Source: Ricordea florida (Eukaryota; Cnidaria; Anthozoa; Corallimorpharia; Ricordeidae). From it: DNA of 64,000 nucleotides. The stretch lies in contig OX453286.1 in NCBI GenBank assembly GCA_949710005.1, forward strand, positions 24,102,310 through 24,166,309, read 5' to 3'. A program made the translations under genes and the position numbers. A model generated the notes under the pieces. That model had not been told where the DNA came from. It saw nothing but the letters and a program-made list of their open reading frames with translations, and searched no databases. Positions within the stretch are counted from its first letter, which is position 1. Each line of letters begins with the position of its first letter. Shown here piece after piece: positions 59,001 through 64,000 of this stretch.

Positions 59001-62000
59001 GCCATTTTTTCGCTGTTATCTAAAAATGGCGTCGTGGTTCGATGACTCTGCTGATGAGGGTGGCTTTCTGGGCTTTAGCCGAGAAGAAGTAGAAATAATT
59101 CGCCAAGCGTGTAAAGATTTTGACTACGGTGACAAAGTGTCACTTGTAGAGGAAATGGAGGACGAAGAATCATCGGAGGAAAGCGTTGAAATTAAGTGGA
59201 ATGAAAGCCCCGAGAACGTAGAAACACCTGAGTTTACCGAGCATGTTGGCCCTGCAAGAAGAATGCCTCTGAATTTGTCCGTTCTAGATTATTTCTTGCT
59301 TTTGTTTACCGCGGACCTGTTCGAAATTTCACCAACAACAACAATGGTTACACGGCTGAAATCAACCTCAAGCGAGAAGAAATGCTAGGTGATTTTTTTG
59401 CCTACTTCTGTGACAGGATTTAAAGCATTCCTTGGCGTTCTGATTTTGATGGGAATTATAAAGTTGTCAAATATTTTCCCTTATTGGTCTTCGCATGAGC
59501 GATTCCATCAGACAAGCATAGCGAATTAACAAATTGACCTCAGTTTTTTATGCGTCTGTCCTCTTATTGATGATAAATTGCGTCATAACATTGTCAAAGT
59601 GTTGTAGATCCACGAGCCGATAGGCGAGTGGATCTACAACAAACTTTGACAATGTTATGACGCAATTTATCATCAATAAGAGGACAGACGCATAAAAAAC
59701 TGACGTCAATTTGTTTTTTACAATAACAAAATGCGAAAAAGGTCAAATGAAGACTTAAATGAAAAGAAAACGCAAGTAAACAGCAAGTAAACTCGAAAAA
59801 TGCTGAATTTTATTTAAATTGACGCAATCAAGGCGCAACTATTCTCAATAACTTTTCTTGCCTTCTCATTGGCTTGTGACAACACGTAATACAATTTGAT
59901 TGGGTAAAAATCTGACTGTTTGACAGCTCACTTATCACGCGAAATACCTTGCATAAATTAAAATTTTATGTGTCTGTACTCTTATTGATGATAAAAATTA
60001 GCCAATCAGCACGCGAGAATTCGCTCAGTTATTGTAAAAAGTTTTCTTTCTGGACAGATTTCTTGAACTAATGTGATATATATCTTCACACCTCCGACCC
60101 AAGAACACTGCCAGCACCGAATCATCAAGAGCAGAAAAACTCTACCGAATAAAGCGTGTTATTCAACGAAAGCGTGCTGGCCGTCCACGAGCACAGCCTG
60201 TCTTTGCGGATGTACTAAATCATATATCTGGTCGAATTGTTCAAAAGAATAAGAAAGCACTGCTCTGTGAAGCCCTCAAGGCCCGAAGTCTCAGGCTTAA
60301 AAAAGCGAACAAAAAGGGCGATCGGCCTCGCAAATCCTGATATGGCTGCCGCGGGTGGAAGGTCATTCTTTGTAAGGGAAATTGTTTCGCCGAATGGCAT
60401 AGCAGTCTTCACCCAGAGGGTGAAAGTAAGGGTTCAGACACTGACAGTTAGACATTATTTTATTTCTTTGACAATTTTTTGTACCTTAAATTTGTATTTA
60501 GAAGTTTTCCTGAGACTCGAAGTAGATTTGTTTCATTCCGAGCCGTGAATGGACAACAGCATGGCGCGGGAAATTCAAATTGTGCTAATTAAAAATTAGT
60601 TTTCTTATTTTGTAGACGTTTGTATGTTGACAGATTTGACCTGTTCGATAGCTTATTCTCTTGACTACAACTTTTCTTTTAGGTGCAATAGGGTTTTTTC
60701 TAGTATTTTAAAGTTATTAAGGTGGAATAAACAGTACTTCATAATTATGTGATGTAAGCCTAATTAATTCAGGACCAAGGTGATATTTGAGTCCAGACAA
60801 GGTAGGAGTGAAAGGGTTAATTTGTGGTATGTAGTGTGTGATGTGTGATGTGCAGTGTCTGATGTGTTATGTGTAGGTTGTATGCTGTGAAGTGTTAAGT
60901 GAGGTGTGTGATATGCAATGACTGAAGTGTGAAATGTCATCACAAGCCATACAGGGAGCAAACAGGAGCATTTTTAGGGAATCATTCAGAATCATCAATT
61001 TCTTTGCATGATCAGGGTTAAAAGCTCTATAATAATAGAATTGACTAGATTTTATTCACTGGCGACTAAGTTTTCACGCATGGTCACCACGCTGGCCCCA
61101 AGATGTTTTGATTTAGTTTTAAAATTTCTTATTGAGTTCAATACTCTGATACTTTCGTGTTCGCGTATAAAGCCGATGAAATCGTTTGTTGAGGTTTATT
61201 AAAAGACCTTTAGTGTATTATATTCTATTTTTTCTTGAAGATAATTTTGGCGACTATAATACTTGTCCTGGCGACCAAAAATGAAAACTTGGAGGCCAGG
61301 TGGCCCCAAGATTTTTTTCTGAAAGTCGAGCCCTGAATAAGTGAACTCAGTCAAATAAAAACAGCTATGACTTTTATCTTTGATGTTGACACACAAATAA
61401 ACCATATACCATAACACAACTAGGTCATTTCTGATCTTTATGAAGAGGCCATTTGTACTTTTGGTGGTTTTGAGGGTCTTGTAACCTCCATTCATAAGGC
61501 AAGGAAATCAATGAAACAAAGAGTACCTAAAGCTTTAATCTACAAATCTCTTAATTTACATATACTTTGACTTACATTCCAGTGACCATTTGAAGAGTTC
61601 ATTTTTAATGTTGGGAACAATGTTGTCACCACCTCGAGTCTCCTTAAACCTTGATAACACATCCGTGGTAACTCCATTTAATCTCTCACAATATTCACTC
61701 ACAATATGTGGTTTTAACATCTTCATGTTCAGTATGCGGCGTACTTTGAACCACTCCTCTCCTGTCCTGAAATGTAAGTTTAAGAGGAAGAAAAGAACTT
61801 GAGTAACTACCACTGTAACTGTGTCACTGTTCTTAGAATAGGACTCTAGGACTACACATGCCCCAACCATAAAGACCAGGATCGTAGTTAGGGGGGGGGG
61901 TCCTGGGGTGCCCGTGACCCCCCTTTTGAGAGACTAAATTAGAGTAATTTATGTTATGCGGAACTTGATTCATCTATGCAGCAATTTTGTAAGCTTGTCC

Positions 62001-63904
62001 CTCCCCCCCCCCCCCCCCACGCTCACTGAAAAAATTTTCACATTTAGTAAAACACTGCGTGGATGTCGACATAACAATCTGTTAAGTACCCTGGGTGTGA
62101 CACAATGTGAACCCCCCATGAAGAATCAATATGCAATAAATCTCTCCTAGTACTAGATAGTTGCATTAAGTAAAACACGGCGTGGATGTTGACAATCTGG
62201 TAAGTACCCTGGGTGTGACACAGTGTGACCCCCCCTTTGAAAGATCCTAGCTATGCCCCTGAAGACTCCAGGTACTCTGGTTTTCCCTTCTTCACAAACA
62301 CCAACATTTGATTTGATTTAATTTAATTAAATATGATTTGATTTGATCTGTGCTTTACAGTGTCCCCAATATTAGTATGCCAGTGCTAGATACAGCTGAC
62401 ACTTAAATAAAGTTCATTGTTATTATTATTATTATTATTATTATAATCATAACTATAACAAAACTCTCAAATCTGATTGGCTATCAACTGCCCTGATTTC
62501 AGCCTTAATAGGACAGTTACATAGGACAGTACGCATCATGCCTGAGTAATTGGACAGTACGCGCCATCACGCGCGTGCTTAAATGGCTTTTTTTTCACTT
62601 CTGGCATTACAAAATCTTGGAATTTCATGTGTTTTGATTAAAAAAAAGAAGTTAATACATCACAAATTTGTTAAAGTTATGATTAATTGGTAATAAGACT
62701 TTGTGTCGTCCAATTCGGTCTGCAATCATACTCGTGATTAAACAAATCAGACTCCCGCTATGCGGTCGTCCGATTTTGTTAATCACTCGTATGATTACAG
62801 ACCGAATTGGACTCCACTCAGTCCTATTACCATTACTTATTATTATTATCATAACTATAACAAAATTCTCAAACCTGATAAAATTGCACTCGCCGAAGCG
62901 GCTCATGCAACTTCAGCTTTTTGAAAAACTCACTTGTGATAAAATTAATTCCAAATTGAACGAGAAAAGTCGTATGATTACCTTTATAAACTGAATTGCT
63001 AGACACCAACTTTGGCAATTTGAGTAATCTGACTGGCTCATATCTTGGGTTATCCAACACTTTTCACCTCCTAGGCTGCTTTATTACCATACTCTAAAGC
63101 AATTATTCTCTTCAATGTCGGTGAAAAGTGGCGTTAGAAATATTTAGAACACTGCCTTTACAGCTCAATCAATATTCCACCAACATTCTCCTCGATTTCA
63201 GAGAGTGGTTTTCGTATCACCTCATAATTCATTGTGAATGTTGTAGCTGTATTGTCAAGGATGATGCAAGCGTAAAACTTTCTTGTCTTTGAAGAACAAA
63301 ACAGTGCAAGATTTCCGCACAGGTCCTTAATTCATTATGCATGGGCAGATGAATTGTTTAGGGCAATGCACATGTAAACATTCTTGTTATTGTAGAATGA
63401 AACAGTATGTCTACGGCATGCATAATGAAGTAGGGACCTGTGCGGAAATCTTGTCATAACTTCTTGCACTTACAGACTGAATACACCGTGTGCTTGTTTT
63501 CGTTCTTTTTTGTATTGCATCCACAAGGGAAACACTGGTTCTCGAGTAGGATATTTTCCTTCGTTTCGAAACAACATTTGTACGTCGTCCGGATCAGAGA
63601 TGGTGACCGTCTTGTAAGACATGATGTCTTCTCGGAAAATTTTTCCATGCTCCCGGCATCGTTGCTGCTGCATTTCGTGCATCCTTTTGTAACCACCATT
63701 GCGGGCATATTCAAGAAAGGTTCCTATCACAGGCAATCCATTCGGTCCGGGAATTTGGTCATACGGTTTAGCATCTGCAATGGCGTCAGTAGCTTGAGTT
63801 TGTTGCGAACGAACTAAGACAAGCTTAACGATTCTAGTCGTCTCTTTGGATCTTCGAAAGGCAAAGGAACACGGCGATCGGGGAAGAAATGACTTAACAG
63901 CCAT
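47018..63904 (-). CDS. Mitochondrial-clan cytochrome P450
   Basis: Exons, 5' to 3': 63474-63904, 61576-61766, 58126-58505, 57285-57451, 56857-56935, 55116-55278, 49135-49178, 47018-47122. Phases all agree and give 519 aa. The Arg/Ser-rich N-terminus without a membrane anchor fits a mitochondrial presequence, and PGPNGLPVIG follows. The I-helix has AAIETTSNT (about 330-338), the K-helix ExxR is ETLR (387-390), PERW is at 441-444, and the haem loop is FGFGTRMCLG with the thiolate Cys at 469. Exon 7 adds RRVAELEMYLLLSQ and exon 8 ends VPDSEVKLKFVDR, the normal mitochondrial P450 C-terminus. Family members take electrons from adrenodoxin and oxidise sterols or other lipids; the substrate here is unknown. 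The upstream ATG is not available (TTG at 63934), so 63904 is the start. Reading on past exon 6 gives a false C-terminus. Intron 7 (5.9 kb) holds a satellite and a transposon. Confidence 0.93.
47870..48420 (+). pseudogene. Penelope-like fragment inside the TIR element
   Basis: Reads, in shifting frames, the same segment as the window's left-end copies (QRSILDVRTH, KGEAFRLLRTKSSK, LSEVKFEERKSALQK, LPFVTQYHPAAP, KRGKSLKDILVRSK). Frameshifts and stops break it. Confidence 0.75.
48560..48894 (-). pseudogene. RecQ-like DNA helicase pseudogene fragment
   Basis: From ATG at 48894 the minus strand reads MAEKRETTPREISVL, a stop, then a helicase N-terminus with Walker A (VLPTGFGKSLLFQLLP) and a conserved SIIEDQLKVLQDRGI segment (motif Ia region). 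At least two in-frame stops (near 48849 and 48758) disable it. The DEAH box and later motifs are absent. Confidence 0.7.
49207..49228 (-). repeat. Edge of the 106-bp satellite left of the transposon
   Basis: CCACACTGCATGGTTTGATC matches the satellite monomer, and the monomer goes on at 52713. The 3.5-kb transposon therefore split one monomer. Confidence 0.7.
49543..49809 (+). CDS. Unknown protein encoded at the left end of the TIR transposon
   Basis: 88 residues starting MQASTKTRASRRLRR and containing FEQEQLLPEFCQRV, SLKQLSDRLI and VVDDSRAFTVFGAYL. It is basic at the N-terminus with amphipathic helices after it. I do not recognise a domain. It is probably a transposon-encoded protein, cut short here by a stop at 49807. 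Confidence 0.45.
   Translation: MQASTKTRASRRLRRCKIFEQEQLLPEFCQRVNNFKSLERWSLKQLSDRLILKRVVQPYLLPEFETVVDDSRAFTVFGAYLMRFMQYI
50215..50790 (-). pseudogene. LINE ORF2 C-terminal fragment nested in the transposon
   Basis: Minus strand reads LVMLYYSLIYPFLTYG, then (after a stop near 50620) LFIIQKKAIRIVSFSEPKSH, ...GPRLWNSLPTSI and ends KNSMLDCYSI. This is the thumb and C-terminal region of a CR1/L2/RTE-like LINE. The open segments are long, so decay is modest. Confidence 0.7.
51405..52592 (-). pseudogene. Degenerate multi-exon coding trace at the right end of the TIR transposon
   Basis: ATG at 52592 starts MADNLDDLILA with an early frame break. A second open piece (about 51960-52145) reads VQSLEIFCRSRGKNYK and TRGEGFWRHTAAMHNN. 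A third (about 51414-51683) reads GLPYLGGHVLHNIYKER. YLGGHV/YIAGYV-like segments occur near the C-terminus of several transposases, which is the only functional hint. Confidence 0.4.
52735..54655 (+). repeat. 106-bp satellite array, about 18 monomers
   Basis: The monomer starts GTTAGAACCACACTGTATAG, passes AGTACCACAGTACAGTACTG (palindromic AGTACTG core) and ends ATCCACAGATGAGAAA. Copies differ by few bases. Recurrent variants (CACGGCATAG, CACAACATAG, ATGAAAAAG, CACAGCATGG) show up in several copies, the sign of multi-monomer duplication. It lies in P450 intron 6 (between exon 6 at 55116-55278 and exon 7 at 49135-49178). Confidence 0.97.
54656..54972. mobile_element. Element inserted in the last satellite monomers
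   Basis: Satellite text stops near 54655 and resumes at 54973-55020. Between them GTGTTTCTATAACTCGATAG occurs near both ends (54690 and 54928) and a GCGCGCTGATTGG motif follows the left end. No reading frame of note. Confidence 0.55.
55470..55860. repeat. Dispersed repeat with an internal 90-bp tandem duplication and tRNA-like end
   Basis: The block CATTATAT...CCATTTATACACCTGGGTG...AAGTTTCTTGTCTAAGGAAA occurs twice (about 55593-55670 and 55685-55765). After it comes GGGCTCGAACTCCAAACC...CCACTACACTACTGTGCC, which resembles a tRNA T-arm and D-arm read in reverse, hence a probable SINE. It lies in P450 intron 5. Confidence 0.6.
56397..56511. mobile_element. Harbinger-like MITE, GGGACCGTTCATTTTTTA-type, copy 2
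   Basis: Ends GGGACCGTTCATTTTTTATG and the complement (AAAAAATGAACGGTACC), TTA target at 56394-56396 and 56512-56514. Same family as 21598-21900. Confidence 0.85.
57519..57685. mobile_element. Foldback hairpin element A
   Basis: Arms of about 80 bases (GTAATCACATGATTTGTCTC, TGCAATTTGGGATAAATCAG) meet at an apex CGAGCCCGTAGGGCGAG. A few mismatches lie mid-arm. It is in P450 intron 3. Confidence 0.9.
59026..59388 (+). pseudogene. piggyBac transposase N-terminal fragment
   Basis: From ATG at 59026 (MASWFDDSADEGGFLGFSRE) the frame is acidic, then reads LNLSVLDYFLLLFTADLFEI, matching the start of the DDE transposase IS4-type domain. A frameshift near 59330 moves the sense to other frames (TNNNGYTAEINLKREEML, then FKAFLGVLILMGIIKL), and the hairpin cuts the rest. 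The catalytic aspartates are not seen. Confidence 0.75.
59529..59714. mobile_element. Foldback hairpin element B
   Basis: Almost perfect 93-base arms (TTTTTTATGCGTCTGTCCTC, TTGATGATAAATTGCGTCAT) meet at an apex CGAGCCGATAGGCGAG. One C/G difference was noted, near the outer end. It interrupts the piggyBac transposase fragment, so it is younger than that element. Confidence 0.93.
61877..62262. repeat. Repeat with CATAGCTAGGATC-type ends
   Basis: AGGATCGTAGTTAGGGGGG at the left and AGATCCTAGCTATGCCCC at the right are loosely inverted. GTGTGACACA(A/G)TGTGA and AAGTACCCTGGG blocks occur twice inside. It lies in P450 intron 1. Confidence 0.5.
62305..62455 (+). repeat. SINE 3' tail, same family as 29425-29700
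   Basis: ACCAACATTTGATTTGATTT, then TGTGCTTTACAGTGTCCCC, TAGATACAGCTGACACTTAA and ATAAAGTTC with a TTA run. It matches the tail of the SINE in the P4H gene; the tRNA-like head is missing, so it is 5' truncated. Confidence 0.75.
62689..62831. mobile_element. Foldback hairpin element C
   Basis: GTCCAATTCGGTCTGCAATC and its complement form arms of about 65 bases around an apex near CGCTATGCGG. Flanking copies of TCATAACTATAACAAAA (62449 and 62849) lie outside the hairpin as direct repeats. It is in P450 intron 1. Confidence 0.85.
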
Positions 63905-64000
63905 TTTTTCACGATTGCCAATCAATAACTTCAAAAGTTGTTTCCACCCTCGTAAGACAATATTTCAAGATTGACTATCGTAATGTTGCGGGGACCTGGA
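63905..64000. other. Upstream of the P450 start, cut by window end
   Basis: No feature seen; the P450 promoter should extend from here beyond the window. Confidence 0.4.

Larger units (their letters stand above)
58764..60816 (+). mobile_element. Degenerate piggyBac element
   Basis: Ends CCCTTTCACTCCTG and AGGAGTGAAAGGG are inverted and flanked by TTAA (58760-58763, 60817-60820). It holds a broken transposase N-terminal part, a later-inserted hairpin (59529-59714) and the remains of the right half. It lies in P450 intron 2. Confidence 0.9.

Overview
The window is eukaryotic nuclear DNA, most likely from an anthozoan cnidarian (stony coral or sea anemone) or a similar marine invertebrate. This rests on AT-rich sequence, many short exons with GT-AG introns, a GalEa-type Copia element, Penelope-like fragments, tRNA-derived SINEs and very many short inverted-repeat elements. 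Species identity is an inference.

Five host genes can be read. In four of them every exon boundary closes in frame from ATG to stop. (1) 6116-11933 (+): a six-EF-hand calbindin/calretinin/secretagogin-type protein, 326 aa, 11 exons, with an unexpected C-terminal CaaX-like end. (2) 13616-27766 (-): the nucleolar DEAD-box RNA helicase DDX27/Drs1, 745 aa, 23 exons. (3) 28724-34893 (-): an EF-hand prolyl 4-hydroxylase of the P4HTM type, 431 aa, 11 exons, with an N-terminal signal sequence. (4) 36083-43697 (-): a galactose-3-O-sulfotransferase (GAL3ST-like), 431 aa, 3 exons, type II Golgi protein. (5) 47018-63904 (-): a mitochondrial-clan cytochrome P450, 519 aa, 8 exons; its last two short exons lie far from the haem exon, beyond a satellite array and two transposons. 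These genes show no common pathway; they are ordinary neighbours.

The rest is largely mobile and repeated DNA. The left end (1-5620) holds broken Penelope-like reverse transcriptase pieces. One is split by an apparently intact, recent Copia LTR retrotransposon (995-5338, 232-bp LTRs that look identical, target duplication ATATT). Introns and intergenic gaps carry two piggyBac-type elements with TTAA targets, several Harbinger-like elements with TTA targets, foldback hairpins, SINEs, LINE 3' fragments, microsatellites, and 12-bp, 46-bp and 106-bp tandem repeats. The 106-bp satellite fills much of P450 intron 7 and recurs in opposite orientation in a DDX27 intron.

The less ordinary structures are these: a 1.6-kb inverted repeat that brackets the first two exons of the sulfotransferase gene; a TIR element with a 9-bp target duplication carrying a RecQ-like helicase pseudogene and a Penelope fragment (47424-49041); a 3.5-kb TIR element with two inward-facing degenerate reading frames inserted in the satellite (49229-52712); and a pair of hairpin elements whose arms differ but whose apex is nearly the same. 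No rRNA gene, CRISPR array or prokaryotic operon is present.
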